64,000 nt of DNA from Gemmatimonadota bacterium. Its GTDB lineage: Bacteria > Gemmatimonadota > Gemmatimonadetes > Longimicrobiales > Gaopeijiaceae. Position numbers and translations under genes: made by a program. Below, piece after piece: positions 26,593 to 36,046 of the stretch; position 1 is the first letter of the stretch; each line of letters starts with the position of its first letter. The stretch covers positions 97,061-161,060 of the forward strand of contig JBBEBG010000040.1 in NCBI GenBank assembly GCA_040882465.1, read 5' to 3'. The notes beneath the pieces are model-generated. The model saw nothing but the letters and a program-made list of their open reading frames with translations. It was not told the DNA's origin and made no database searches.

Positions 26593-28296
26593 TCAGCTTC
26601 TCCCCCGGCCGATCAGCTTCGACAGGAGAATGACCGGCGCAAGCCCCGTCGCGATAATGAGAAGCGATGGGAGGGCAGCGCGCGCAAGCTGTTCATCCAT
26701 TGCGAGTTGAAACGCACGGGTCGCAAGCGTGTCGAAGTTGAAGGGGCGAAGGATGAGAGTCAGGGGAAGCTCCTTCAGGACGTCCACGAAAACGAGAAGT
26801 GCCGCCGCCAGGAGGGTGCCCCGCAGGAGGGGCACGTCCACCCTCGTCAGCGTCCGAAAGGGAGAAGCGCCCAGCGAGCGGGAGCTCTCGTCCAGGTGCG
26901 CGCAGCTCCGTTCGAACCCCGATTCGATCGGATTCAGCGCCACCGCGAGGAATCGCACGAGGTAAGCGAAGAGGAGCGCCCCGACCGTCCCCGTGATCAG
27001 GAGCCCCGTTGGGCCGCCGCCCAGCCCAGCCACGACCGCCGCGATGCGCCGGTCCAGCCAGATGAAAGGGATGAGGACGCCGACGGCAATCACGGCGCCG
27101 GGAATCGAATAACCCAAGGAGGATGTCCGGGCCGCGAGCCGGAGGAGCCGCGTCGGCGCGAGCCGGACGGAATAGACGATGAGGAGCGCGGCGACGATGG
27201 TGATTCCCGATGCGCCGATCGCGAGCACGAAGGAGTTCAGCGTCAGGCGAAGGAACCGATCGTCCACGTAGCCGGGCGCGGACCGTGCCGCCCACGCCGT
27301 GAGCTGGAGTACTGGAAAAGCGAACCCGAAGGCGACGGGAATCGCGCACGCCGCGGTCGCCCCCCACCCTCTCCATCCCCGGAGGCCGAAGCGCGCGACC
27401 GGCCGCGCCCGCCCGGTGACGTCGTCGAAGCGAGCTCGTCCACGCTGCCAGCGCTCCACGAGGATCAGCGCAAAGACGAAAATCAGGAGGAGGGCGGCGA
27501 GCCGGAGAGCCGCCGGCGGATCCCCGAGGGCGAACCATGCGCGGAAGATCCCCGTCGTGAACGTCGTCACCCCGAAGTAGCGCACCGCTCCGTACTCGTT
27601 GAGCACCTCCATGAGGACGAGCGTGACTCCGGCCACAATCGCCGGGCGCGCCATCGGGAGCGCCACCCGTGAAAAGGTGGCCCAGGAGGACCGCCCGAGA
27701 ATTCGTGAAGTCTCGAGGATTCCCCCCGACTGCTTCAGGAAGGAGGTCCGCGTGATGAGGTACACATAGGGGTAAAGCGCGAGCGCCAGGATCAGGCCGA
27801 CCCCGGGGAGGGTCATGAGCCTCGTCCGGATTCCCGCGGTAGAGGAGGGGTCGAGGACCAGTTGGAGGGTGCCCTGGATCGGCCCCGTATGCGAGAGAAT
27901 TCCCGCGTACGTGTAAGCCATGATGTACGTCGGGATGGCGAGAGGGAGGATCAACGCCCACTCGAAGAGGCGCCGACCCGGAAATGCGCACGTCGTGACG
28001 AGCCAGGCGGTGCCGACGCCGATGACCACGGTCATCAGTGCGACGCCGACGACGAGGAGGGCGGAGTTCCGGACATAATCCGCGAGGACGGTCGAGGCGA
28101 GGTGGCGCCAAGTATCGCTCGACTCGCCCAGGACTCCGAGGAAGATCGAAACGAGCGGGAGGAGGACGAGAGCGACCGTGAGAAGCGTCGCGATCGTCCA
28201 GGGAGTCAACGAGACCCGAAGGGCAGGTCGGTTGCGACTCCGCCTGGGAAGGTCGGGCCCGCGCGCGCGTCGTTCTTCGAGGGACTCTACCGCCAT
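26593..28296 (-). CDS. iron(III) ABC transporter permease, FbpB type
   Basis: A 567-residue inner-membrane protein with two fused permease halves (about 12 transmembrane helices). Each half has an EAA-type coupling loop: ILGRSSWATFSRVALPMARP in the first and SLGASPFRTLTRVDVPLLRG in the second. Fused two-domain permeases of this length are typical of FbpB/SfuB/FutB ferric-iron importers. The start overlaps the last 10 nt of the binding-protein gene, so the pair is cotranslated. No ATP-binding subunit is encoded next to it; it must be elsewhere or shared. The gene ends beside a long palindromic repeat. Confidence 0.92.
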   Translation of the reverse strand: MAVESLEERRARGPDLPRRSRNRPALRVSLTPWTIATLLTVALVLLPLVSIFLGVLGESSDTWRHLASTVLADYVRNSALLVVGVALMTVVIGVGTAWLVTTCAFPGRRLFEWALILPLAIPTYIMAYTYAGILSHTGPIQGTLQLVLDPSSTAGIRTRLMTLPGVGLILALALYPYVYLITRTSFLKQSGGILETSRILGRSSWATFSRVALPMARPAIVAGVTLVLMEVLNEYGAVRYFGVTTFTTGIFRAWFALGDPPAALRLAALLLIFVFALILVERWQRGRARFDDVTGRARPVARFGLRGWRGWGATAACAIPVAFGFAFPVLQLTAWAARSAPGYVDDRFLRLTLNSFVLAIGASGITIVAALLIVYSVRLAPTRLLRLAARTSSLGYSIPGAVIAVGVLIPFIWLDRRIAAVVAGLGGGPTGLLITGTVGALLFAYLVRFLAVALNPIESGFERSCAHLDESSRSLGASPFRTLTRVDVPLLRGTLLAAALLVFVDVLKELPLTLILRPFNFDTLATRAFQLAMDEQLARAALPSLLIIATGLAPVILLSKLIGRGRS

Positions 28297-29342
28297 CCCG
28301 CCCGATCGAAGATCTGGACGGCCTCCGCGTTCAGCTCACCCAGGCGATCGAGGGAAAGGGTGTCCGCGCGGTACGGCCCCCAGTCGGCGAGTGTCTCGGC
28401 CCAGGGGATTCCCGGGCGGACAGGATACTCGAAGTTCGCCTCCGCGAAGGCCCTCTGCGCCTCCTCGCCCACGAAAAACTCGAGAAGGAGAATTGCGTTC
28501 GCCGGATTCGGCGCGTGGGCGGTGACTCCCGCGCCGCTGACGTTGATATGTGTGCCTCGTCCGAACTGATTCGGGAAAAAGACGCCCACCTGCTCCGCCA
28601 GCTCCCGGGAGGCGGGATCCTCGTCGTGGAGGAGGCGACCGACGTAATAGGTGTTCACGAGCGCGACGTCGCCGACTCCGGCCGCCACGTCGAGGATCTG
28701 ATCGGTGTCGTTCCCCTGCGGGGGTCGGGCCAGATTCGCGACGATGCCGCGCGCCCAGGCCTCCGCGGCATCCACTCCGCTCGCGGCGATGATCGAGGCG
28801 AGGAGAGAGACGTTGTAAATGTTCTCCGAGCTGCGGGTGAGGACGCGTCCCGCCCACTGCGGCTCGGCGAGCGTCTCATAGGTGGAGAGCTCGGACGGAT
28901 CCACGCGGTCTCGTGCGTACGCGAGGATGCGGGCCCGTTGCGTGAGACCGAACCAGTACCCTTCGGCGTCCCGCAGGTGGGCCGGAATCTCGGCCTCGAG
29001 GACTTCAGAGGAAACGGGCTGGAGGAGGCCGAGCTCCTTCGCGCGGTAGAGCCGTCCGGCGTCCACGGTGATCAGGACGTCCGCGGGCGATGCCTCTCCC
29101 TCCCTCTCGAGCCGGGCGATGAGCTCGTCGGCGGACGCCGTGACGACCTGGACCCGAATCCCCGTGACTTCCGTGAAGCGGTCGAAGAGGGTCTGATCCG
29201 TATCGTAGTGGCGATGCGTATAGACGTTCACGACCTCGGATCCGTCGCCCGCGCAGCCGGAGACGGCGAGAGTGAGCGCCAAGACGAATCCGAGCAAGGC
29301 GCTCGAGGGGGCATCGAAGGTTTGGCCGCGGAACGAGATCAT
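28287..29342 (-). CDS. iron(III) ABC transporter substrate-binding lipoprotein
   Basis: A 351-residue periplasmic binding protein of the FbpA/FutA class. The signal peptide ends in a lipobox (LALTLAVSGCAGD, Cys as the lipid site). Mature landmarks are VVNVYTHRHYDTDQTLFDRF near the N-terminus and the tyrosine pair in LVNTYYVGRLL, which normally binds ferric iron, together with YTHRHY. The fold pattern ALLASIIAASG, then ARPPQGNDTDQI, also fits. A 19-bp inverted repeat 18 nt before the ATG resembles an iron-regulator box. It leads a two-gene operon with the permease; SDR gene 29420-30142 lies upstream on the same strand. Confidence 0.92.
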   Translation of the reverse strand: MISFRGQTFDAPSSALLGFVLALTLAVSGCAGDGSEVVNVYTHRHYDTDQTLFDRFTEVTGIRVQVVTASADELIARLEREGEASPADVLITVDAGRLYRAKELGLLQPVSSEVLEAEIPAHLRDAEGYWFGLTQRARILAYARDRVDPSELSTYETLAEPQWAGRVLTRSSENIYNVSLLASIIAASGVDAAEAWARGIVANLARPPQGNDTDQILDVAAGVGDVALVNTYYVGRLLHDEDPASRELAEQVGVFFPNQFGRGTHINVSGAGVTAHAPNPANAILLLEFFVGEEAQRAFAEANFEYPVRPGIPWAETLADWGPYRADTLSLDRLGELNAEAVQIFDRAGWR

Positions 29343-29360
29343 GTCAGCCCTGGTCCGTTA

Positions 29361-29379
29361 GTTGAGAACTAATCTCAAC
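29361..29379. promoter_or_regulatory. iron-regulator-like inverted repeat
   Basis: GTTGAGA-ACTAA-TCTCAAC has perfect 7-bp arms and a 5-nt AT-rich centre, 19 bp in total, immediately upstream of the iron-binding lipoprotein gene. Its size and TTGAGA...TCTCAA arms resemble Fur-family operators, consistent with iron repression of the transporter. The exact regulator class is inferred from context. Confidence 0.6.
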
Positions 29380-29419
29380 CATCCCATGGCCGAAGTCCAG
29401 CGAAAGAGTCTCGCTCGCC

Positions 29420-30142
29420 TCAACCCAACGTGAGTGTGATCGCCGCGCCGTTCACGATGCGCGCCTCGTCCGAGGCCAGGAATGCAAGGACGGATGCGAT
29501 CTCCTCGGGCGGAAGCCAGGTCGAGCGGTCCGCATCCGGCATCGAGGATCGGTTCGGGGGAGTGTCGATGATCGAAGGGAGGACCGCGTTCACCGTGATC
29601 CCGTGCCCGAGCCCTTCTCTTGCAAGGGTCTGGGTGAGGTTCAAAACAGCGGCTTTGGCGGCTCCGTAAGCGGAGAGCCCGGACTTTCCGCGGTCGATCG
29701 CCGGGAATGCGGAGACGTTCACGATTCGGCCCCAGCCGGCATTTTTCATCCCTGGGAAGACGGCGCGGGAGGTGAGGAATGCCGAGCTCGCGTTGATCTC
29801 CCACATCCTCTGCCAGCCTGCGGGCTCGGTGTCCTCGATCGGACTCGACGCGAAGCCTCCCGCGAGATTCAGGAGGACGTCGGGGCCGGACCCTTCGTCC
29901 TCCCGAAGCGCGGCGACAACCCGGTCCGCTCCCTCCGGATCCGCGAGGTTCACCTCCCGGTGGAGGCGCACGGCGTCAAGTCGATCGCCGAGAAATTGCG
30001 CTAAGGCGGTTTCGTCCTCGCCTTCGAAGAGGGGGACATGGACACTGGTCCCCTCCGCGAGAAAGCGCCGCACGACGTAGCGGCCGAGGTGTCCCGCCCC
30101 TCCGGTGACGAGGACGGTGCGCCGGGGTCGGTTCGAATGCAT
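29420..30142 (-). CDS. short-chain dehydrogenase/reductase
   Basis: A 240-residue classical SDR. The dinucleotide loop is VLVTGGAGHLGRYV, the NAG-like motif is LLNLAGGFASS, the catalytic serine lies in VNVSAFPA and Tyr-x3-Lys in SAYGAAKAAV. The C-terminal part VNAVLPSIIDTPPNRSSMPD, then LASDEARIVNGAAITLTLG, is that of FabG-like enzymes. Cofactor preference and substrate are not evident. It is divergent from icd (224-nt shared upstream region) and upstream of the iron transporter genes on the same strand. The ATG at 30142 gives the usual length. Confidence 0.92.
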   Translation of the reverse strand: MHSNRPRRTVLVTGGAGHLGRYVVRRFLAEGTSVHVPLFEGEDETALAQFLGDRLDAVRLHREVNLADPEGADRVVAALREDEGSGPDVLLNLAGGFASSPIEDTEPAGWQRMWEINASSAFLTSRAVFPGMKNAGWGRIVNVSAFPAIDRGKSGLSAYGAAKAAVLNLTQTLAREGLGHGITVNAVLPSIIDTPPNRSSMPDADRSTWLPPEEIASVLAFLASDEARIVNGAAITLTLG

Positions 30143-30366
30143 CTCGCGGGCTCTCTTCCGTCGGATCGCGGTGCGTGCCAGGTCGGTGGGGAGCGCCGCT
30201 TTTCGCGCCCTCGCGTCGTGCGATACCCTGGCCCCGCACGGGGGTGCCGGAGGGCTCGGGATCCGCCTTGCCCCTCCGGTCCGCGCCCGACTAAGTTCGG
30301 TGGCTTTCTCCGTGCGGGCGCCTCCCCCGCCCCCGCGCTCTCCGCACTCTCACGGAACACAGGAAG

Positions 30367-31602
30367 ATGAGCGACTACGAACACGCCCGCGTCCCCGACT
30401 CGGGCGATCCCATCACCATCGAGGGCGGGAAGATCCGCGTTCCGGACCGGCCCATCCTCCCCTTCATCGAAGGAGACGGGATCGGTGCGGACATCTGGCG
30501 GGCGACCCGCCACGTCGTGGACGCGGCCGTGGAAAAGGCGTATGGCGGAGAGCGACAGATCGCATGGATGGAGATCTATGCGGGCGAGAAGGCGTTGGGG
30601 AAGACGGGGGAATGGCTTCCCGAGGAGACCTTCCAGGCGCTCCGCGACTTCAAGGTCGGGATCAAGGGACCCCTGACGACCCCGGTGGGTGGGGGGATTC
30701 GCTCCCTCAACGTCACCCTGCGAAAAGTCCTCGACCTCTACTCCTGCATCCGCCCGGTGCGATGGATCGAGGGCGTTCCCTCTCCGATGAAGGAACCGGG
30801 CAAGCTCGATGTCGTGATCTTTCGGGAAAATACGGAAGACGTGTACGCCGGGATCGAGTGGGAATCGGGGAGTGCCGAGGCCGAAAAAGTGCGGCGCTTC
30901 CTCGTCCACGAGATGGGTGCCCAGATCCGCGAAGGGAGCGGGATCGGGATCAAGCCGATCTCCCCCTTCGGGACGAAGCGTCACGTTGCCGCCGCGATCC
31001 GGTACGCACTCGATCGCAAGCGCCCACGGCTGACCCTCGTCCACAAGGGGAACATCATGAAGTTCACCGAGGGGGCCTTCTCGGACTGGGGATACGAAGT
31101 TGCCCGCGAGGAATTTTCGGACCGGACCGTTCCAGAGTCCGCGGTGTGGAGCGGAGAGGATCCGGCGGGCCGCGTCGTCATCGGCGACCGGATCGCGGAC
31201 GCGATGTTCCAGCAGGTTTTGCTCCGCCCCGACGAGTACGACGTGCTCGTGACTCCAAACCTGAATGGCGACTATCTCTCCGATGCGTGCGCGGCTCAGG
31301 TCGGTGGGCTTGGGATGGCGCCGGGGGCGAACGTCGGGGACGAGGTCGCGGTTTTCGAAGCCACACACGGAACCGCACCGAAATACGCGGGGAAGGATAT
31401 GGTCAATCCAGGATCCGTCATCCTCTCGGCGGTCATGATGCTCGAGCACATGGCGTGGGATGAAGCGGCACGGCTCATCAACAAGGGACTCGAGGGCGCG
31501 GTGAAGGCGAAGACCGTCACCTACGACCTCGAGCGCCAGATGAAGGGCGCGACGAAGGTCGGGACCTTCGGATTCGGCGAGGCGACAGTCCGGCACATGT
31601 AA
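30367..31602 (+). CDS. icd: NADP-dependent isocitrate dehydrogenase
   Basis: A 411-residue homodimeric TCA-cycle enzyme converting isocitrate to 2-oxoglutarate. Substrate residues include the Ser in [12 protein letters not shown] (equivalent to the regulatory Ser113 of E. coli) and the metal-binding aspartates in [23 protein letters not shown] preference is indicated by Lys-Tyr in HGTAPKYAG and the later Tyr/Arg in [15 protein letters not shown] lies just before the ATG at 30367. It is monocistronic and divergent from the SDR. Together with the E2, mdh and sdh genes in this window it covers several TCA steps. Confidence 0.97.
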   Translation: MSDYEHARVPDSGDPITIEGGKIRVPDRPILPFIEGDGIGADIWRATRHVVDAAVEKAYGGERQIAWMEIYAGEKALGKTGEWLPEETFQALRDFKVGIKGPLTTPVGGGIRSLNVTLRKVLDLYSCIRPVRWIEGVPSPMKEPGKLDVVIFRENTEDVYAGIEWESGSAEAEKVRRFLVHEMGAQIREGSGIGIKPISPFGTKRHVAAAIRYALDRKRPRLTLVHKGNIMKFTEGAFSDWGYEVAREEFSDRTVPESAVWSGEDPAGRVVIGDRIADAMFQQVLLRPDEYDVLVTPNLNGDYLSDACAAQVGGLGMAPGANVGDEVAVFEATHGTAPKYAGKDMVNPGSVILSAVMMLEHMAWDEAARLINKGLEGAVKAKTVTYDLERQMKGATKVGTFGFGEATVRHM

Positions 31603-31701
31603 GGTGCTTGCCCTCGCGCCGCGGGGATTCTCCCGCGTGCGCCCGCGTGCGGCGATGCGGCGTTACGAAGAGGCGAGCCAAACTGGGATGGGGCGGATTT
31701 C

Positions 31702-33225
31702 ATGCGGGTGACACTCAACTTCGACGAACCTCTCGGTCTCGAGACCCCGCTCCTCGTCCTCCCCGTTTTTAAGGGCGAACACGCGCTCACGGGCGCGGCT
31801 GCCGCGGCGGATCGGCGACTCGGGGGGGCGTTCTCCCGTGCGCGCGGCGCGGGCGACTTCCGTGGCGACCCGGGCGACTCCCTTCTTTTTTACGGCGCGG
31901 AATCCGCGCAGGGCGGGCCCGGGCGCTTTCTCTTCGTGGGCGTCGGTGAGCGGGACGAGTTGGATGCCGAAGGGGTGCGCCAGCTCGCGGGGCGGGCCGT
32001 TCGGGGGGCGGAGTCCAGGTCGCTGACGAGCCTCGTCCTCCACCTTCCCTCGGAGCTGCCGGCGAGACCCGTGCTCGCCGTGCAGGTGGCCGCCGAGGGT
32101 GGGATTCTCGCGGCGTGGGACTACCGAGAACTCCGCTCCGGTCTCGGGGAGGAGGATCCGGTCTCGGAGGACCCCCGCCACCCCCTCGTGGACGCGCTTG
32201 TCCTCTCCACATCTGCCGAGCGCAAGGGGTCGGAGCGGGCCCTGAGCATCGGAGTGGCGTTCGCGGAGGGAGAAAATCTGGCGCGCCTCCTCCAGAACCG
32301 TCCGGGAAACGTCGCCACGCCGTCGCACCTCGCGGAAGTGGCCCTCGGCGTCGCGCGCGAATACGGGTTCACCTCGCATGTGCTGGGAAAAAAAGAGCTG
32401 GAAGACGAAGGGATGAGGGCGCTCCTCGCGGTCTCCGCCGGCTCGGAAGAAGAGCCGAGGCTGATCGTTCTGGAGCACCACGGCGGGGAAAAGGGGGACC
32501 CGCCGCTCGCGCTGGTGGGGAAGGGGATCACCTTCGATTCCGGCGGAATCTCCATCAAGCCCGGACTCGGGATGGAGGAAATGAAGTTCGACATGTCCGG
32601 CGCCGCGGCCGTTCTCGGCGCGATGCAGGCGATCGGCGCGCTCCGGCTTCCGCTGAACGTCGTCGCGGTCGTGCCGTCGGCGGAGAACCTCCTCTCGGGA
32701 AGGGCCACCAAACCGGGCGACATCGTGCGCGCCCGCAGCGGAAAGACGATCGAAATCATCAATACGGACGCGGAAGGACGGCTCGTCCTCGCCGACGCTC
32801 TTTCGTACGTGATCGAGCACTACGCGCCGAAAGTCGTCGTGGACTGCGCGACATTGACGGGAGCCTGCCTCATCGCCCTCGGAAACCACGCTTCCGCGGT
32901 TCTCGGCAACGACGAGGGCGTCATCGCGGAGCTCAGGGAGGCTGGAGCGCGGGCCGGAGAGCGGTGCTGGCCCCTTCCCCTCTGGAAGGAGTATCGAAAG
33001 CAGCTCGAGAGCACCGTCGCGGACCTGAAAAACGTCGGCGGGCGGGCTGCTGGCACGATTACGGCTGCCTGGTTTCTCGCCGAGTTCGTGGGGGAGACAC
33101 CGTGGGCGCACCTCGACATCGCCGGCACCGCGTACGGGGACGTTCACGCTCCTTACCACCGGAAGGGCGGGTTCGGGCGTCCCACCCGGCTCCTCCTAGA
33201 GTGGTTACACGCGCGGGCGGGGTGA
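31702..33225 (+). CDS. pepA: leucyl aminopeptidase (M17)
   Basis: A 507-residue cytosolic dizinc aminopeptidase. The catalytic domain is complete: VGKGITFDSGGISIKPG, MKFDMSGAAAV, VPSAENLLSG, the signature NTDAEGRLVLADAL, and the end DIAGTAYGDVHAPYHRKG followed by GFGRPTRLL. M17 enzymes form hexamers that trim N-terminal residues from peptides; some also bind DNA. The N-terminal domain is divergent as usual. The ATG at 31702 has a GGATGGGGCGG stretch upstream. The stop overlaps the GTG of the next gene by 4 nt, suggesting translational coupling with an outer-membrane protein. Confidence 0.95.
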   Translation: MRVTLNFDEPLGLETPLLVLPVFKGEHALTGAAAAADRRLGGAFSRARGAGDFRGDPGDSLLFYGAESAQGGPGRFLFVGVGERDELDAEGVRQLAGRAVRGAESRSLTSLVLHLPSELPARPVLAVQVAAEGGILAAWDYRELRSGLGEEDPVSEDPRHPLVDALVLSTSAERKGSERALSIGVAFAEGENLARLLQNRPGNVATPSHLAEVALGVAREYGFTSHVLGKKELEDEGMRALLAVSAGSEEEPRLIVLEHHGGEKGDPPLALVGKGITFDSGGISIKPGLGMEEMKFDMSGAAAVLGAMQAIGALRLPLNVVAVVPSAENLLSGRATKPGDIVRARSGKTIEIINTDAEGRLVLADALSYVIEHYAPKVVVDCATLTGACLIALGNHASAVLGNDEGVIAELREAGARAGERCWPLPLWKEYRKQLESTVADLKNVGGRAAGTITAAWFLAEFVGETPWAHLDIAGTAYGDVHAPYHRKGGFGRPTRLLLEWLHARAG

Positions 33226-35114
33226 GGCAGGTGCTCTCCCGAATCCACCGAGTCCTAGGCGCGTTCCTCCCGGCGGCCCTTCTCCTGGCTACCATGGCGG
33301 CGCGAGGTGCGGCTGCGCAGGAACCCGTCCCTCCGGCCGCCGCTCCACCGGACTCCCTCGCCGCCGACGAGGTCCTCGAGGTCAGAAATCTTCCTTTCGC
33401 CGGGAGCCTCGCCCCCGCCGGGTGGAGCACCGGGATCTGGGAGTGGGACCGGGAAGGGCTCCAATCCACGCGGGCTCTCACCCTCCTCGAGCTCCTCGAA
33501 GAGATCACCGGTGTGATCGCGCTCCGCGGGGGAGACTTCGGCCAGCCTTCGTCCGCGACGGCGTTCGGCGTGGGCGGGGGACGCCTCCGCGTCTTCCTCG
33601 ACGGAATCGAGCTCCCTCCTCTCCAGGGCGGCATCGTGGACCTCTCGAGGATGGGGCTCGGAGGGATCGACCGGGTGCGGGTGGAACGGAGACCGGGAGA
33701 GCTCAGGATCGAGCTCTATCCCCTTCACCTTTCGGATCCGCGTCCGTACTCCTTGCTCGAGGTCGGGACGGGAGACCTGAACACGAACCTCTTCCGAGGG
33801 ACCTTCGCGCACCCGGACGCCCTCGGGGGGAGCGTGATGATCAGTCTCGACCGTGTGGATACGGAGGGACCACAGGCGCTGGAGCCGGGCGCCTCCTTCG
33901 GGGCCCACCTCCGCCACACGATCCACGTCGGGGAAAGGGGAGGACTCGCCTGGGAGCTCAGACGGATGACTTCCCGCCGTCCCGAGGCGCTCTGGTCTCC
34001 GCGGGGTGTCAACCGGACAGACCTGGCCCTGCATGGGCGCTTCGAGCCCTCTCCAGGACTGGTCCTGGCTGCATTCGCACAACGCTCCTCTCTGGGTGCG
34101 GACTACGGTCGGGGCGCGACACCTCCCGAGGTTCCGGAGGTGAACGAGGACCCGCGGACGCAGGCCGGACTTCGTGTCGCGGTGGAGCGCGAGTGGTGGT
34201 GGGGAGAGGCGGGAGGCTTCGCCGGGTGGGGACACGGGTGGATCGCGAACGGCCTCTCCGGACGGCTCGGCGGGCGGATCCCGGGCTGGGTGGGCGCGGA
34301 GGTTTCGTTCGATCGGGAGAGTTGGCGGGACGACGAGGCGGCGACGACAACGCACGCCCGTGGCTGGACGGAGCCCCTCCTGGGGTTTTCATTTTTCGGC
34401 GAAGTGGAGGACGGGCGTCGGGGGATTCCCCGCTGGATGCCCCCGGAGCTCGAGGAGATGCCCGGGGAGGAAGATCCGATGGAGGACAACCCGGTCGGAG
34501 AAGAACCGCCGGTGGCACCGTCGCCGCTCTCCTTTACCGAATGGCGAGGGGTCCGCGGGGGCGCCGAGTTCCGATGGAACGGGATCTTCCTCGGAGGGGC
34601 GGCCATGCGGATCGAGGCGGACTCGCTCCACCCGATGGGGACGGAAGCGGACCGGGAGGGACTCGTCCTTGCCGGCGGAGAGCGGACCGGATTCGAGGTC
34701 GCGGGAGAGCTCCCCCTCACCCCCCTCCTCGACGGGCTCGCGCTTGCCGGGAGCGTACAGATCTGGGACGACACGGAAAGCTGGCGGTACCTCCCGCGGC
34801 GAATCTACGAAGGTCGGCTTCGCTTCCACGACGTCTTCCTCGAGTCGGAAAACCTCGAGGTCTGGCTGGACGTGGGGGTGCGGGGGCGAGACCCGATGTT
34901 CGTTCCCTTCGAGGAGGCCGGGCCTCCCGGGATCCTCGCCGAAGTCCCCTTCGCCCAGAGCTGGTTCGGCCGGCTGCAGATCCGGATCGCCTCCGCCCGC
35001 ATCTTCGTCCTCTGGGACAACTTCACCCTGCGGGAGAGCAACCAGGACTTCCCGGGCCGGCTCCTCCCCCCCACCCGGGCGCTTTACGGAGTCCGATGGA
35101 CCTTGTGGAACTGA
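33222..35114 (+). CDS. TonB-plug-type outer-membrane protein
   Basis: A protein of about 630 residues with a signal peptide (VLGAFLPAALLLATMAARGA, then AAQ). After it comes a plug-like domain: TLLELLEEITGVIALRGGDF, then RLRVFLDGIELPPLQGG and IDRVRVERRPGELRIELYPL. The rest is strand-rich barrel with an acidic, proline-rich loop (ELEEMPGEEDPMEDNPVGEE). It is shorter than full TonB-dependent receptors and no TonB box is obvious. The GTG at 33222 overlaps the pepA stop; a second GTG at 33231 is also possible. Ligand unknown; the link to the aminopeptidase could reflect peptide use, but this is only inference. Confidence 0.75.
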   Translation: MRQVLSRIHRVLGAFLPAALLLATMAARGAAAQEPVPPAAAPPDSLAADEVLEVRNLPFAGSLAPAGWSTGIWEWDREGLQSTRALTLLELLEEITGVIALRGGDFGQPSSATAFGVGGGRLRVFLDGIELPPLQGGIVDLSRMGLGGIDRVRVERRPGELRIELYPLHLSDPRPYSLLEVGTGDLNTNLFRGTFAHPDALGGSVMISLDRVDTEGPQALEPGASFGAHLRHTIHVGERGGLAWELRRMTSRRPEALWSPRGVNRTDLALHGRFEPSPGLVLAAFAQRSSLGADYGRGATPPEVPEVNEDPRTQAGLRVAVEREWWWGEAGGFAGWGHGWIANGLSGRLGGRIPGWVGAEVSFDRESWRDDEAATTTHARGWTEPLLGFSFFGEVEDGRRGIPRWMPPELEEMPGEEDPMEDNPVGEEPPVAPSPLSFTEWRGVRGGAEFRWNGIFLGGAAMRIEADSLHPMGTEADREGLVLAGGERTGFEVAGELPLTPLLDGLALAGSVQIWDDTESWRYLPRRIYEGRLRFHDVFLESENLEVWLDVGVRGRDPMFVPFEEAGPPGILAEVPFAQSWFGRLQIRIASARIFVLWDNFTLRESNQDFPGRLLPPTRALYGVRWTLWN

Positions 35115-35143
35115 AGGGTCGGCCCGGTTAGCTTTCCTTTTCT

Positions 35144-36046
35144 ATGCGCCGGGCGCCTCTTCGCAGCATGACCGGCTTTGGGGAGTCGGAACGGGACCTT
35201 TCGGGCACCAGGCTCTCGGTCCAGGTCCGCTCCGTGAACCACCGGTTCCTGAACGTTCAGTTCCGAACGCCTCCAGGGATGGAGCGCCACCAGGCCGCGC
35301 TCGAGCGGGCTCTTCGGGACCGTTTCGTGCGCGGACACGTGAACGTGAGCATCGGGCTGGAGCGGCCGGGGTCGAGCGGGGTGGCGGTCGCGGTGGACGT
35401 GGAGCGGGCGCGCGGTTATGTGCAGGCGCTTCGCGGCCTGCAGGAGGAACTTGGGCTGGAGGGTCGGATCGAAGTCGGACTCCTTCCCTGGTTCCGGGAC
35501 GTCTTTCGGGAGGCGGAGGGAATAGACGCCGTCGAAGAAGTCGCCGAGGCGGAGCTCGTGGCGGCACTTTCCGAGGCAGCGGCGCGGGCCGCGGAAATGC
35601 GGGAAGCGGAGGGTGCTCGTCTCGCGGAGGATCTCGAGGCGCGCCTCGACGCGATGGAGGGTGTGGTCGTGCGCATTGCGGAGCGGGCACCGACGCGCCT
35701 CGTCACGGAGCGCGATCGCCTGCGCGGGGCGATTCAGGAGCTTCTCGGGGCCGACCTACAGGTGGACGAAGAGAGAATCGCTCGTGAGGTCGCGCATCTC
35801 GCCGAGCGCTGGGACATCCACGAGGAGATCGTCCGCTTTCGGGCTCACCTCGCGATGTTTCGCGATACGATCCGGACGGGAGACCCCGCCGGGATCGGGA
35901 AGAGGCTCGGGTTCATCGCGCAGGAGATTCTCCGCGAGGCGAACACGATGGGCTCCAAGGCGAACGACGCGGAGATCGCGGAGCGGGTGGTCGTGCTGAA
36001 GGAGGAGATCGAGCGGCTCAGAGAGCAACTGGAGAACGTGGAGTGA
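35144..36046 (+). CDS. yicC: YicC-family protein
   Basis: A 300-residue YicC/YloC protein; members are linked to RNA turnover, as a ribonuclease or adapter. The family start (LRSMTGFGESERDLSGTRLS) and RSVNHRFLNVQFRTP are followed by a helical middle. The conserved end KRLGFIAQEILREANTMGSK, then ANDAEIAERVV, is diagnostic. The ATG at 35144 lacks a good ribosome site; 35168 (MTGFG) is the alternative. It heads the long plus-strand polycistron, with gmk overlapping by 4 nt, an order (yicC-gmk-rpoZ-coaBC) conserved in many bacteria. Confidence 0.93.
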   Translation: MRRAPLRSMTGFGESERDLSGTRLSVQVRSVNHRFLNVQFRTPPGMERHQAALERALRDRFVRGHVNVSIGLERPGSSGVAVAVDVERARGYVQALRGLQEELGLEGRIEVGLLPWFRDVFREAEGIDAVEEVAEAELVAALSEAAARAAEMREAEGARLAEDLEARLDAMEGVVVRIAERAPTRLVTERDRLRGAIQELLGADLQVDEERIAREVAHLAERWDIHEEIVRFRAHLAMFRDTIRTGDPAGIGKRLGFIAQEILREANTMGSKANDAEIAERVVVLKEEIERLREQLENVE

